From Gymnothorax reevesii (Eukaryota; Chordata; Actinopteri; Anguilliformes; Muraenidae), in NCBI GenBank assembly GCA_029721435.1, contig CM056576.1:120083166-120147165 (forward strand): DNA of 64,000 nucleotides. The letters are read 5' to 3'. Numbering within the stretch: the first letter of the stretch is position 1; each line of letters starts with the position of its first letter. Under the pieces are notes generated by a model. It was given only the letters and a program-made list of their open reading frames with translations. It did not search any database and was not told the DNA's origin. Both the position numbers and the translations under genes were made by a program. This document shows, one piece after another, positions 25,501 to 40,500 of the stretch.

Positions 25501-28500
25501 CCCTCATCTGTATTAGATCTGTCTGCTCCAGCTTGTTCCTGGAGATCTAAATTCATATTTTTTTCGCTCCGACCCTACCAAGAAACAATTTATTCTACAG
25601 ATATAGATCATGTTGAGCTTCTAATTTGTAGAAATCAATTGCGGTAAATTGGGGTTGATTTTAAAACCGTCAGGCTGGTAGAGCTCTGGGAGCAGCCCTG
25701 CTCTATATGATCTTTGAGGTGAATTAGTATCATTTATTGCAAGGCTTTCTTGAATATTAGGTTCTGATTGGTCAATTACAATGTTTTATGGTTTATTATT
25801 TCTGAATAGCAGCCTGCTGCTATGAATAACGGACTGTTGCTATGTTTGCAACGCAGTTCCACCCGCAGAATCTAACAATTTTTAATGAAAACAAAAAAAT
25901 CTATTTTAAATCAATCAAACCATTTTTAAATCAATTCATTGAGCCAAATGTTTGATTTTTTTCTGAAGTAGCTGTGCAGTAAGTGGGATAATATACAGCT
26001 AGCGGGTTGATATTTTGAAATAAATCACTTTCGGGGTGATTCAAGACCCCGCATGCTGAGGTCCTGCATCACCCTGTCTGCTTTGTTTTGCTAGAACAAC
26101 CAGCTCGCTCTGCACTATCCCAAACATAATTTTCTGTGGCAATTTTCCAGTTCCACTTCAACCCAGCCCAGTCCATCCTGGTAATGGAGGGAGATGATCT
26201 AGACAGTATCAACACAGCCCTGTCCAAGGTATCCTACATCAACTCTCGACAGTTCCCAACGCCAGGGATTCGCCGGCTACGCATCACCACCTCCGTTCAG
26301 TAAGCCCCACCCAGCTTTATTAACTGCACTCTTGCCTGTTTACTGCATTTGTCTTTGAAGATGTCGGTGACACTGCAAACAGGTCTCCCAAAAGACTGAA
26401 AGCACCATTTCAAAATGGTTTGTATGGCGCAGTTAAAACTACCACAGTTGACCAAAGTGTTGAACAAGCCTGACATACCAAAATAAACAGACATAAATGT
26501 AAACAATGCATTAGAATATAAAATTGACACTGCAAAATAATGAACAGCCAAAGTGCCAAGCTTAATTCAAATTAAAAGCCAACAAGGAGAGATGGGTCTT
26601 CATCGACGACTTCAGTGTTGCATTCTTGCAATGATAACAGTTTAGTTCCTGATCATGGTTTATCTACCACCCTCCAGTTTTTCACCTCTGACAGTAAAAA
26701 TGCACATCTCATTCAACAGCTGAGGTTTTGCATTTAGCTTCCAGGCAGAAGAATAAGGTTTGAGAAATGTGGGTTTAAATGGAGACGCTCCGGTAGATAT
26801 CCAATAACAGGGCTGGTTACTTCTGCCGTCAATGGAAAATTGATTCAAAGGCTCAGGGTAATGCACTTAATAGGGTAATGCTCTGCAGCCATTTTAACAC
26901 CACAAAAATCGTCAAGTATCAGCTGAGGTGAGAACTGAAGGTGTTATCAGTGCTATCTCCTTTCCATTTTCTGAGAATTTTAAAAGATTGCTTCAGATTT
27001 AACTTTTTGCATATTTGTGGTCTTTTTTAATGCCATGAAGGATATTTTGGATGCTCACTGAACATCTAATTTTCAAATTATATGTAATATATATAGATAA
27101 AATGATGCAACCTTTTGGCTAAAATGTGATGGGCACAAGCACTTTATTACTTATCCGTATTTGTGGTGAAGAAAAAAATGAGTTGCTTTAGAGTATGACG
27201 CAACCTTTTTTCTTGCTTTGGTGAGTGATAAGACGATTATGTGGCTGAGAGCCTCGCTGAATAGTTGCTTGGGAGTGAAGGGTTGATGTCACGTAGGTGT
27301 TAGTAATAATCTTGAATATCCAGGACCTGTGATAGCGCTTCAAGAAGTGAGAGCTTAGAATTATAGCATTCCATCTGTCATTTTATTTTAAAAAATCTTT
27401 ATTGGCTCGAGGTACTTTCTGTTTCATTTTTTGCAAAACTCCTGATTTGCAACCTTGAATTATTTCCATAAGCATGAAAGCAAACGAGCAGTGATAGAAG
27501 CCTAGCAGAAAGCTATTACATCGGACTTCTGTGTGATGGCTGGTATTTCGAGACGCCAAACGCAGTGGCTGGAACAAAAAGTATCACAGCAAAATAACAA
27601 ACACAGATAAAACAAGAGAGAGGGGCTCGCGCTTCCAAAGGACGTAAATTCCGTCTGAATAATAAACAGGAAGCATAGCGAGCTAGACAGAACGAAGTAA
27701 GGAAAAAATCTCGGAAGCCGAGATCAAACAATTAAGCACCAGACGGTGCACAGACAGACAAAAGGGAAGAGAAAGATTCCCTTTACGAAGTAAATTTTAC
27801 TTTTTTGCAACTAATTCCTCAACAGCTCTCTAGCTAGAGATCTTGCGGGCTACAGTGCAATGGTAACACTGACACTCTAGCAAAGGCAGCGGGGCGGAAC
27901 TTGGGCTGAAATAGAGTCCGGGCGCTGCCCACAATTAATGCAAGCTGGCCCAAGAATCCGATGTGGGCAAAACGATATCGTCCCGGATGAGTGTAACAAA
28001 GAAAGCTCCCAAACCAACGCCAACCTCCAAAACCATGACATTCTGTTGTATGGGAACGACTGCTTTATTTTATTTCCTGGACTGATGCAGATTTAACGTT
28101 GTGTTACTAGTCCCGATTCATTAAATAAGCGTTTAACTGTCAACTTTTCCGCTGTGAGCACTTTCAGGAACTTGTCTAAAGTCTGACGGTATTCTAGGCA
28201 CTCTAAGGCCCTCATTTGGGCCTTAATAGAGGAGGGTTAAATGCGAGGAGTTTGCCAAATTGCTCATAAAGCGCTCAGCAAACACAGCTAAATAGAGTCC
28301 AAAAGTTAACCCCAGAGAGAGATTTGCCCACCTATGGAGTGGACAATGTGCTGAAATCAACTCTCTGAATAAGGGAAGGAGAGTATGAGCCAAATTAGAG
28401 CAGACGTCTCCAATTTAGTCTGCACCGGGGAGCTATTGCATCCCTTTTAGAGAAGTCCAGTCTTCGCATAGCTTTTAAATTGTACCTACAGAATGAAAAT

Positions 28501-31500
28501 TAGACGAAGGATAGTACATCTTTTATGACTCCGGTTGAGTAAGACTCATTCTGCAGGGGGTGCCTGGTCCACTGGTTGGACACATCCTGAAGTGTAGTTT
28601 GGGATCTGGACCATGCCAGTCAGTTATTGGCAGCGATGTCACTGAGGGAGTATTTTCGGTGGCTCGTTGGCAATTTCCTGTGGTCGGCATGTAGCAGCAG
28701 TTTTGCATGCAAATGCATATAAACCTTGAAAACTGGGTGAAAAATACATTGTATTATAAATACATCGATTTCAGAGGTGAGAATACGTTTTATTGTCCAC
28801 CTTCACCCCTGGATTACAATGTCCTTGTTTACCTGTGATATACTGTGGAAAAAATGCTGCAGTAAAATGACTGGCCAGATCAGTTAAAGTTCTTATAATG
28901 AGTTTGGATTTAAAAAACCAGCTAAATTTTTTTTTTTTGGGGGGGGGGGACTCAAGAAATCACAGATAAAACAGCCACACTTGAATTGGGATATAGGCTC
29001 TTCTCAACTTTTTGTTGTGATATTTCCTGAAGTGATGGTGCTTGCGTTCTGTTCAAATCTCTGACTAGCGCTGAGTCAAAAAAGAGGAGATTCATTGTGT
29101 TGACGGGCCTACTAAAAACGCAATTACAAATGACAGCAAATGGTGGAAGGGAGCACTCTGATGAGCCGTTTCTTCACTTAATTTTTCTTCTTAATCAAGC
29201 TGGAAGGAGTCCAACTGCCGAGCCGGAGCTTAGGTTCCGCAAATGAGCTCTTATTCCCGCTTCAATGACTACAGCCCTCCGCTGCGCCACCTGTTTTTTT
29301 AAGTGCTTTTCTTAATTGAGATACTCCTTAAAACAAGAAAGTAAACACTCTGGTTGAAACTGGGATTCAAATGAGAAAGCTTTTAGACGGTTAGCGTGAC
29401 ATTACTGGATAAAAGTAAATATCCGCCAGTGAGTGGTCTATTGAGGTTTATGCCGCGCCTCTCCCCTCTGCTATGTATCTTCATCAGGCCATATACTGCA
29501 GGGTGTGAGAATTACAATCTCACTTAATGGTGCTTCCGGGTGATTCACGGGTATATAATCAAAGATAATCACGAGCAAAGACTGCACTGGTCTCCCAGTC
29601 TGCAATCAGTGGCAGATAACTGTTTGGATTAAATTCGTGTCGCTCAATAGTGGATGGCACGGTTCTGGATTTGACCAATGGCAGCTGGACTTTCTGTGTG
29701 TGGTTAGTGTGCTCTCCACCCATCTCTGTGGGGTTTCTAGAAGCTACTCTGATTTGCTACCATCGTCCAAAGACATTGAGACTAGACATGAAGGTAATGC
29801 TTTATTTATTATGTGTAACCCAAAATCTGCTGCCTCGCTTTCCTTCTCAATCTGCTCCCTCCCTCCCTTGCTCAGATGTTTCGGGGAGGACACCTGCATC
29901 TCCATTCCGGACGTAGAGGCCGTGGTGATGGTCCTGCCGCCCAGCGAGCCGCGGATCACCATCGCTGGAACGGAGCGTCTGACCCATCCCGCCTCCGACC
30001 TGCGCAGCCCGGCGGGCGTGACCCTCTTCCAGGAACTGCGTATCGTCAGCACGGTCAGGAAGAGCGATGCGGCCACACACAACGCAGGTAAGGCATACGG
30101 CAATACGCCTCGCGGCCGGGGAGGGGCTCAGCGCACCATGCAGATGGTCAGCTCCTGCCCTCCACCTGGCCTCTCCAATTCTGGAGGTTTTAAGTGGCAA
30201 CAGGAGTTTCTTGTGATTCCTGTTTATGAATATTCATGAAAACGTGGACACCCCTCCCCCCCAAGATACATTGCTTCAATGCTGCTCTTGATTCGCACCA
30301 ATTTAATGAATATTCATGTGGAATGTTGACGGCCGTCTTCATTTTATTTTTTATTTTTTTGGGGTGGGCCTTTTTATGAATAAGATACAAAACATAGCAT
30401 TGCCTTAGTTTCCCAATGTCCTAGATTCACTGAAGGTTAATAGGATGCATAAGACTCTATTGACTTCAGAAGCAGAAAGACAGGACATGCAAGGTGGTTT
30501 AGAATAGGAACATGAATATCTGGTGAGTGCAGAGAGTCTGTTGAAGTGCTGATGACATGGCACAATGTACACCGCACTTTCACCGTTGTGGAAAAAAACT
30601 TGGAACGTTGAGGAACTTTACCATCAATATTAATGAAAGGTCTATGATTGAATGACTCAGGGTCAACTCAACCTAGCGTATGCCATGAGTTTATCTTTGA
30701 AAACCTTCTGGTTGTTTTCCCGGAATACCTTGGAACTATTGCAAGCTTGAGTTGGAATCAAGTTGTAATTGTTCATTGAAATACGGCCGCTGTGAACAAC
30801 CCTGGGTGCCTTTGAAAGTCCTACAATTAATCTTTGAGTTTGTCTCTGGTCATTTTTGAGGGGAGGATGGATTGTCTGCGGTTCTTTGAACAATGCCCTG
30901 ATTGATATGGCCTGGACCATCGTGCTGAGCAAGGCCTCTGTCGAGCAGACAAATGGCCCTGCGTGATCTCAATTAGGAGCACCGAAATGTTCCCTACAGT
31001 GCGTCTCAGCTGGGTGGTCACTGTGAATCCGATTGGCGGGTTTCTCATCTTTTGCCATTGCCCTAGCATTTCATGTTCCTGACAGCTATGACCTCAGGGT
31101 TAGGGAAGTCTGTTGTGTGTGCATTACTGATTTTATTGAATCATGCTGACAGTACTTCATGTATCTCTCAGGTATCGTTTGCCATTGGGCCAGAAAGCAT
31201 TGATCCCCAACTGAAAGTTCGCTATACTTTTCAGTTTAGTGGTTGAACTGCACTAAACCCGCAGTTCTTGGAAGATAAATGCTAATTAGCTTCATTTGCT
31301 CATCCTTGCTGTGAAGCTAGCAAGTATGGTTTTCTCACACAGAAAGTCCTGGAGTCATTGAGATCCTCCACAACCTAGATTACTGTGATGTGCTGGTGAT
31401 CGGCGAGGAGCTGGACCCGGAGCGGGAAAGTCTGATGATACCTCGTTCAGCCCTGCAGGGGAAGCACCTCGACGCTTCTAACTCCACCTCGGGCATTTCC

Positions 31501-34500
31501 ATCTTTGGTGGGTACCGCAGGCAATGTCAGTCTAAACTATGTCTTCAGTAACAGTATCTACGCCAGGGTTGTTCAGCCTCATCCAGAAAGGGCTGTGGGT
31601 GCAGGCTTTCTTTCGAGCCATGCAGTTACATATAGTGGGCTCCAAAATTACTGGCTCCCCTGACTGGCAATGCACAAACTATACTTTAAAAAATTCTAAA
31701 AAATATATATTTATAGAGAAACTCATAATAACAACATTTAGGATATACTTTACTATATTTATTTTCCAACAGAATCAACCAAAATCATTTGCTGATTTAA
31801 TTCAAATCAATTTCCTCCAAAGCAAGGTTTCACAATTAATGGCACCTTTTAAACATCCTAGTAAATAATATCTGGCAAAATTGAACCAGGTGTTTACCTC
31901 ATTGAAATTATGACTGGATCAAGGCGCTTTGGTCAGATGAGACTAAAATGCACGTTTTGGTCAGATATGGAATTGGTATATTTGGCGTTAAAACAGAGAT
32001 ACCTACAAGGAGAGGCATCTCATTCCCATGGTGCAATATGATGGTAGGTCAGTCATGTTTTGGGGCTGTTTTAATTCGAGTGATCCAGGAGCACTGCCTA
32101 AGATTAATGGCATAATGAATTCCACCAAGTATCAAGATATTTTGGCTGACAATCTGGTGGTCTCCGCCAGAAGGCTTGGACTTGGCCGTCGTTAGTTTTT
32201 CCAACAAGACAAGCATACCACAAGATCCTCACAGAAATGGTTCTGTGACCACAAAATCAATGTTCTGCGATGGCCATCTCAGTCACTAGACCTCAATACA
32301 GTTGAAAACCTGTGTGCCCAGTTGAAGATTGCAGTTGATAAACGCAAACTCAAGAATGCGAAGGATCTTGAAAGGATCTGCTTAGAGGAATTGTCCAAAA
32401 TCCCCTCAAATTTGTGCCTCAAAAATTGCGAAAAAAGGCTCCATGCTTTTATTTTTACCAGAGGTGGTTGTACGAAGTACTACATATATGAAACCTTGTT
32501 TTTATTGAAGTCTGTTTTGTATCAAATGGTTGTTATGATTTTGGTTGTTTCCATCGAAACATTAATGAAGTAAAGTATTTCACACATGAGGGAATATTCT
32601 GTTTCTCTATAATTTTATTGTTTATATATTTTTTGTATTGTTTTTGTATTGCTAACTAGGGTTGCTAGTAATTTTGGAGCCTACTATAACTGATTCCACT
32701 CATCAACCTCTCGAGTCTTTGGTAAAGACCTTGATTAATTGTAAATGGTTTGTAACTGGATGGTTGAAATGAAAGGCAACACTGACAGTGGCCCTTTCTG
32801 GATAAGGCTGAATACCTTTGGTCTGCACCATTTTACCCTTTGAAAAGTGGAGATTTATTTGAGATCTTTCAAGGTCAGATTATGAAGGTCCTGAGTATGA
32901 ATCTGGCCTGGCCTTTTCTGTGTTAAGTTCTCACCATGTTTGTATGAGCTTCCTCGAGATACTCACGTTTCCTCCCACAGTCCAAGACATGCATGTTAGG
33001 CGAATTGGAGACTGTACTGCCCAGAGTTATGAGATTGTGAGTGAAAGGTGGATAGGAAAGCTGACTGCAGTGCATTCCTGCCTGTTGCCCATTGGATACT
33101 GGGATAGGCTCTAGCCCCCTGGATCACATTGACCAGGGATAAACGGGTTAGATACTGGCTGGATGCTATAGAATTCCAGCCCTTTCAATTAGTAATAATG
33201 ATAACTATACCAAGAATGCTAGCATGAGATTGCTGAGTGAAGGACATTCTGACCACACTCACTTTTTGACTTGAAAATAATGTCCACTGCTTGCATCGTT
33301 TCGCTTCTCTCGTCACAGGTGTGGACTCCATGTCTCATTATGAGCAGGCTGTTCGTCAGGTGAGGTACTACAACTGGGACCCGGCGGGCCTGAAGGAGCG
33401 GAGGTTCTGTGTCACCTGCTCAGAGCTCAACGGACGCTACACCAGCAACGAGTTCAACATGGAGGTCAGAGCCTCCCCGTAGAAAAGTCCAGATGAGGGA
33501 GTAAGATGGCGGTCGACTGGCAACTACATGGGCAGGGCAGAATAGCACGGTGGCGCAGTGGGTAGTGCTGTTGTGGCAAAGCAAGAGGGTTGTGGGTAAA
33601 ATTCTGGTGTGGCACCTTTTTGTATGGAGTTTGCATGTTCTTCCTCGTGTTCAAATCTGTTTACACTGGTCTCCTCCCGCAGTCCAAAGAAACGCATGTC
33701 TGGCTAATGGGAGACTCTAAGTTTGCTACCGGTATGAGTTTCTGAGAGAATGATCGGTCAACATAGGCTGGTCACGTTTGTTAACAGTAATCAGTCCTGT
33801 AAATTTTTTGCTGACCAAACAACTTAGATTCACCTGCCGATGTAGACAGCTGGCCAACCAGTTGACCGCCATCTTACTCTAGCACCTAACTGGCTTTGAC
33901 TAGCTTTTTCCTGTTAGAGACCAAATTCGACCAACTATGAAAAGCTGGTGAAAACAACACAGAAAGTACTAAACAACTCTTAAACCATCTTAGAAGGAAA
34001 AACTTGTCTTAGCTTGAATTTTTAGCAGGACGTCATGCATATTCTGTGCAGTTCAACATTAAGGATTTTCCCTCATTTTTCTTGTCCAATATGTGGGTCA
34101 GAAATCTGTATTTGCTAACTAGATTAGGTGACCTGATATGTTGTTTTTGAAAAACTGACTTTCGGCATTAATTGCAAAAGAATATGCAGCTTCCATTTTG
34201 ACATTTAAATTTACTTTCATTAATTTATCATTGAATATTTACAAGATTAGATTTAAATATGTAGAAATGCTATGTTTGTTGAATTAAAAGACTTGAAAAT
34301 TAGATGAACGTTCCCTGCTATGGCCAAGACACTGCTTGACTAAGGTCACCATCAGTTTGCGTCCCCCTCTTCTCTTGCATGGTGATTCAGTTGATTGACA
34401 GCTTGAGGTCACAATAGCCTCTATATATCAACCCTCTGCTCAAACAACCCTCATATTTTCACCATATTAATGCAAGTTCACACACTAGCTGTTGTAACTC

Positions 34501-37500
34501 AGCACATCAATACAAATTGCACGAAACTTCATAGTATATCTAGTTGTAGGCAAATTAACTGTTTCAAATGTAGCCATGTTTTGTCTCTTACAAGCAAAAA
34601 AGGGGATTTCATATGACCCAATGCTCCTGCAGTTTTCCCCCACTGGAGGCGATACGTGCTTGGCTGCTATTATTAGTCTGGCACAAACCCTCTGGTTTGA
34701 ATGAACTAAGATTTAAATTGGCCCCGAATTGTTTCTTACTCGATTGGGCAAGCGGCCAAGCTGTTTTACTTGTTCCGCGCATGATTGTTTGGGGCAGGCC
34801 TTATCGTTAATCTCAGGTCTCCTTTGTTTGATAGACTGCCCGTTGATTGAGCTCCAAAATATAATACAATTTGGATCAGGTCCTAGAGTATGCTCGGCAA
34901 GCAGTTACTGCTGGATATATACAGGGCCTGGCCAAAGGCCTTTCAGACATCCGCACTGGCAATTCTGCATTCAGTCTTGCTGTCGGTGGATGTGACTCTT
35001 GTTGCCTTCATGTGTTGTCGGAAATATCGTATTTACGAATTGGGTGCATATAAACCGCTCAACAAAGTCAAAATCTTTGATAAATTACTTGTCTATGATA
35101 CCAGATTTTCTAAATTGTGATGTTTTGAGGTGCGTCAGCTGTGGACACTGGCGTTCAGCACTTTAGGTTACATTTGCAAACATAAATATATTGTCATTTT
35201 ATGATGTTATGTTAGCATTTTAAATGTATTTTTATTTTTCACTCCTTTGAACTTGCTCGTTAGAAAAAAAAGGTTTTTCTTTTGGGCATCCATATTTTGC
35301 AGTAGATATCCTGTGAATGAGTGAGTGAGTGAGCGAGCATGTGAGTGTGTATGTGTATGCATGTGCGATGAAGTTAATCCGTTGTTTGGCTGGCCGAGTG
35401 GACTTTCAGTATTGGCCAGTGTTGACGGGCCAAAATTTTTCGCACATAGATCATAAACTGTCCTGTCATATACTACATTTTGACGTAGTCTTATTCTAAT
35501 TTGTTAGTCCCCTACCGGAAACGGAGAGGACTATAGGATTGCACTCCGTCCGTCCGTCAGTCCGTCCGCATTCGTGTCTGCTCCATAACTTCAATACCGT
35601 ATGACCTAAGAACATCAAAGTTTATGTGTGGACGCATCTTGGGGAGAGGGTGTGTCATGTACCCTATTCAGGTCACTTTGACCTACTTTTTAGGAAATAT
35701 AATATGCATACACCCGTAGGGGACTAGTATTGCGCAGCAATACTACATTTGCCGATAGGCGGTGCACTTGTTTCTAATCAAGTGCACTTGAATGCTTAGC
35801 ATGTATGACTTCCATACTTGCAAGTGGAAAGCTTCCCATAGGACATAAAGGCAGCATCTGAGGCTGACATGTCCCTTTCCTTGTCTCTCAGGTCAGTGTG
35901 CTCCACAAATCAGAGGACGAGGAGCATGTCAATCTCATGGCTGCCCAATCGCAGTACATGCGGGCGGTGCATCACCCGGTCATGGTGCACAGCCTTAACT
36001 CTGTTCATGGCTCAGGTAAGGGCTCCGCCTTAAATAATCTATGATGTCATGACTGACTTTGACTCAATTAATTATTCATCTCGCTTACTCCATTTTAATG
36101 GGCTGCTGTAATTGCATCCTGCTGGAGCACATTAACAAGACTATTTTCATGTAAAGGGGAGTGAAATTAAGGACAGTGGGTGAAAAATAGCTGGCGTGCT
36201 TCAAGCAAGAAAATACACACATGGCTCATTGCAGAAAGAGGTCTCTCCCTCCTTTGGTCTCACTCTGCCCCCTACTGGAGAGAATTCACATACCATTCTC
36301 CCTCCATAAATTTACATTTTAAATTATTTGAAATTTGTCCATTAAATGTCCCAACTTTGTGAAGCACACAATGTGCTGATTTGGTTGAATCTGGTTCAGA
36401 ATTGGATTGTCTCAATTCTATGGCGATTTACTGAGCTGTACAGGCGTGATTAGGAACAGCTGTTCCTCAAAGTCCGTCTTTCCTCGTTTGATCAATTTAC
36501 CCACGATAACAGTTCTTTTTCTCTGCTGATGGTTTAGTTTTTTTTTTTGGTGTTTGGTGCATGTGGTTGTGATTTTTAATAAAGTTTTCTGGTCAGTTTT
36601 AGCACTGATGCATCTGGCACCAACTATTTTGCCCCCTGGGAATCTTCTTAGAATCCCCATCTTCCTCTGGAAACGTACTCGGCAAAGTGGTGCTGTAAAG
36701 CTGCGTTTCCACCAAACATTTTCGGCAGAGTACCCTTTGAACCTGTGCAAACCAATACAGAAACCTTAGATCTGGTTTGCATTTCCACCGCAGGCAATTT
36801 GAGCAATCGTCAATACAAAAAAAATGCCAGATCTAGCTTTTTTGCCGACATTTCTTACACCTCCGAGACTACCACACTGTCGGTGTGCAGCTTGGGAGAG
36901 CCTAGGTCTATTGTATGTGTATAATAACATTGACCGATAGCAATCTTATCATCTCCATCAGCGCTTTCCAAAACTCTCCTGGAGTGACACTTCTGCATGT
37001 TTTAGAGCTCTGCCTGCACCAGCACAGGTGAGTCACATGGTCAACTCATTACCCGTGATGATGCTTGATAATGAGCAAATTATTAGAATCATCCGTGCTA
37101 GCGGGGAGAGATCTAAAACGTGCAGAAGTGATATGTACCTAGGGTAATGTCAAAAATATGTCACGAGTTGGGCTATGGGAAAAGTGCCACAGTTATGTGA
37201 TAAAGAAAAATCTGAAAAAAATGCCAAATCACGTTTTTCTTCCACTGGCAAAACCGCGGCAAACACCATGTAAACAAAGCCAGCAATTCAGTTATTCGTC
37301 TCAAGCCTCGCTTTGGACAAAAATGAATATTCATGAGCTGGATATTAAGAGTGGTCTATTCCTCACTGCTCTATCCAGTTTTAGATTCTCTTGACCAATC
37401 ACAGCACTGCATTGTTTCTAGCGCCACCCATTAGTATGGAATTGGTGTGTTTGGTAACCCCCCCAAAAAAAGAGTAATGAAAAAACAGGACGGATTAGAG

Positions 37501-40500
37501 TGGTTCTTTTGGCACCATCCACAACTTTTGACAATGGAAACACAAGAATAACTGCTCTAATGTGTAGCAAACTAAACAGAACTGAGCTGGACGGTTGGTG
37601 GAAATGAGGCAGTAGACCACCCTGTAATTAGCATTCAAATCAACAGGAATGACCTGTGTTATGTACATGGCTCTGTAACTTTGGCCTAGGACTGCAAACT
37701 TTAAACAATTTTTCAGCGTTCCTACCAATATTTTGTCCACCCCAGTCTATAATGATGTAAATAATTAAAGGAGTCCAAGAGGCATTATTCCAAGATTGGC
37801 AATCCTCTGGTTCATTTTGTAATATATTAGCACCATCTAGTGGTAATGTGACGGTACTGTCTTTAAATTTATTTAAGCAAATGAAAAAGAATTCCATGAG
37901 AAATGTATGTCAGTTCTCAACCCCTTTATCCCCATATTAAGCCACGCCTCCTGTAGCCACGGTGATGATTGTGATGTGCATCGCGGTCCTGGTGGTCATC
38001 GTTGTCCTGGGCATCTATCGCATACACGCTGCCCATCAGCAGGGTTTGAAGAGCGAGGAGGATGGTACCAAGGACAAGGAGGCTGACTGGGATGAGTCTG
38101 CGCTTACAATCACTGTCAACCCCATGGAGGTGAGTCCTGGAGCTCCAGTGCAAAGGTGGTGCTCAGTCCATATGGGAATAATCATTTTTCTTACTCTGTA
38201 CAACCCAACATTGGGTGATGTGTAGTAAGCTTTGTGCTGCAAAATTGCATCTTTGCATCACTCAAGCGTGTTACCATTCGGTGGTGGTTGAGGCAAGCCT
38301 CTCCATAATTACTTGAAAAGTGAGTCCCAGTTAGAAAAGTACAATAGAAATGAAATGTTCTCGCCTTCGTGCAAAGAAAGGTCTCCTTCATTCTTCGGAG
38401 ATAATTCTGTGATTCCAAAGTTGCACCTGGTCCAGTGGAAGGGTACTTTGTCAGGGAACTTTAACAAGTAACACCTACTGCATGGATTTTCAGTATTATT
38501 CAATAAGGGCCATTGTGAACACTGGTTTTCAATACAGCTCAGCACTGATACACCAGATTCTACTTATCAACGTCTTGGCTGAAGTCCACGATTAGTTCAT
38601 CAGTTGAATTAACTGTCTTAGTGTGGGACTAAACAAAAACCTGCTGCCAAGCTGGCCCTTTATGGAAAGATTTGATAGCCCTGACCTACCTTATGATATT
38701 GGGTCTCTTGAATGTTGTGTATGAGTGTTCATAGGTATTGATAAAATCTGCTATAATCAATGGATTATCTATTTGAATTTCAGCCTCTCATCCCATGAAG
38801 CCATAGACTTCAATATTAGCCTCTAAGAAACACTGCTTGAATTTCATAACATAATTAAAGAGGAATATTGGACAGTAGTCATATCGTATAGCTCTCTGTC
38901 AATATATTGAGTAATCATTTAATCAAAACAGAGGCTATGTTTAGAATCATCGTTGCTTACCACTCGACTTCCGATCATGGCCAAAAGTAGCAAGTTGTAT
39001 ACAGTATGTTAGCAACAAGACATTCACCAGTTTACCATAGATACCCGGATGAGGTACTGCACTCGCTGAATTTCACAGTACGCATTCAGAGCTGCCCTCT
39101 TGGCTTATTCTGTCTCATAATTCAAACTGGTTAAAAGTAAGGACTCTAGAAGGCTTTATGGCCTAATAGTTATATGACTGTGTTGTACACAATATGGTCA
39201 CTGTTACAAACTTATTACTGCTGTGTAAACTACTATGGAGAGAGGCATGAACAACCCCAAAACTGGAAATGAGGCATACCATGGAAAATGCTAATAAAAC
39301 TAGAGGCACTCATAGAGTGCAAACCTCCGCCAAGGCAGAACAGTCCAAATCTTCATGAGTGGGAGCAAAGTTGAGTTATCGTGTGTCATACGATTTTAAG
39401 ATGGCTGTCGTGGCGGCCATATTGCTTCACTGAACGCGGTGAAAATCAATAGGGTCCGTCGCTGATGTAATAGCAATGCACCTACAAAATTTATGACAAA
39501 TTTGTGCATAACTTTTTGAGTTATGTTGTTCACAAACAGACAGACAGACAAACAAACAGGGGGCGAAAACATAACCTCCGCCCCAACTTCGTTGGCAGAG
39601 GTAATAACAAAGGAGTGTTTTCAAAAATCCATTCACCCTCTATAATAATAAAAACACTACAAGAGCATAGAATTTAATGATTTAATTAAGAATTTCATTG
39701 TTTTTTTTTTTTTTTTAAATACACTATTTCTGATCTGACAGCAACGGACACCAAAAAAGTTGAAATGGGCAGTTTTGGACTAATAATGATATGACAAGAT
39801 GCAATAATAAGGTGAGGCTAAACAGGTGAGGTAATTGTGTGATAGTATGAAAGGACCCTCCAAAAAAGCCCTAGTCTCTCAACGATGGCTCAACAATTTG
39901 ACAACAAATCCATAGACTTATAAACAGTCACTTTGAGAACAATAATCCCCACAGTCAAATCAGTAGGATTTTGAGCATATTACCCTCTACAGGGTGTATC
40001 AAAAAAATGTCCCACTTTGAAAAATTGCCCTAAAATTAGTATTCTATAATTTTTTGAAAATCCTTCAACATAGGTTGATAGACAATGGTTCAATGGTTTT
40101 TTGTGCCATTGCAGATACTCAACATGTCACGCATGAGTGAGCACAGGCTAATCTGAGACCATAGGCAGCAGTGTTAGGTATGCCCTTTGCTTATCACAAA
40201 TTGCCATTACTTTTGAATTAACCCTTTCACAAGTCCTCAACATGTCCACCATTTCTTTCCTGGCAGATTTGGGCCCTCCTCAGCACATCGTACACTGCAA
40301 GGCAGATCAAAGCTCTGTCCCTTCTGAGAACATTGACTTCTGCCGTCATGCGTTCCTCAAGGTCATCCAGGTCCCTAGGTGGAGAAACATACACTTTTGA
40401 CTTAAGATGACCCCACAAGAAAAAGTCGAGGGGTTAAGTTCACTGACCTCGAGGGCCATTCCACTTCACAGTGTAGGGAATCACTCATTCTCTAAACAGT

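Larger units (their letters stand above)
21583..26150 (+). other. clstn2: clstn2 intron, 4.6 kb
   Basis: It begins with a CT-rich tract (21585-21735) and includes a 183-bp inverted-repeat element (24562-24744). No other feature is supported. Confidence 0.8.
31508..33318 (+). other. clstn2: clstn2 intron, 1.8 kb, mostly repeats
   Basis: Filled by a small inverted-repeat element (31564-32820) split by a Tc1-like transposon (31631-32688), then a V-SINE-like fragment (about 32885-33170). Little non-repeat intron remains. Confidence 0.8.
33465..35891 (+). other. clstn2: clstn2 intron, 2.4 kb
   Basis: It contains a V-SINE-like copy at 33545-33725 and a 222-bp inverted-repeat element at 35505-35726. 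A GAGT/GTGT-rich patch lies at 35317-35370. The section 33730-35300 has no recognisable feature. Confidence 0.8.

Noticed and set aside
29637..30239. 200-codon open frame around clstn2 exon 4
   Set aside because: Only 29876-30087 is exon; the rest is chance read-through into introns, set by the splice sites and conserved protein limits.
35317..35370. GAGTGAGTGAGT / GTGTATGTGT array considered as a CRISPR-like or regulatory array
   Set aside because: Simple short-period repeat; no spacer structure, and the genome is eukaryotic.
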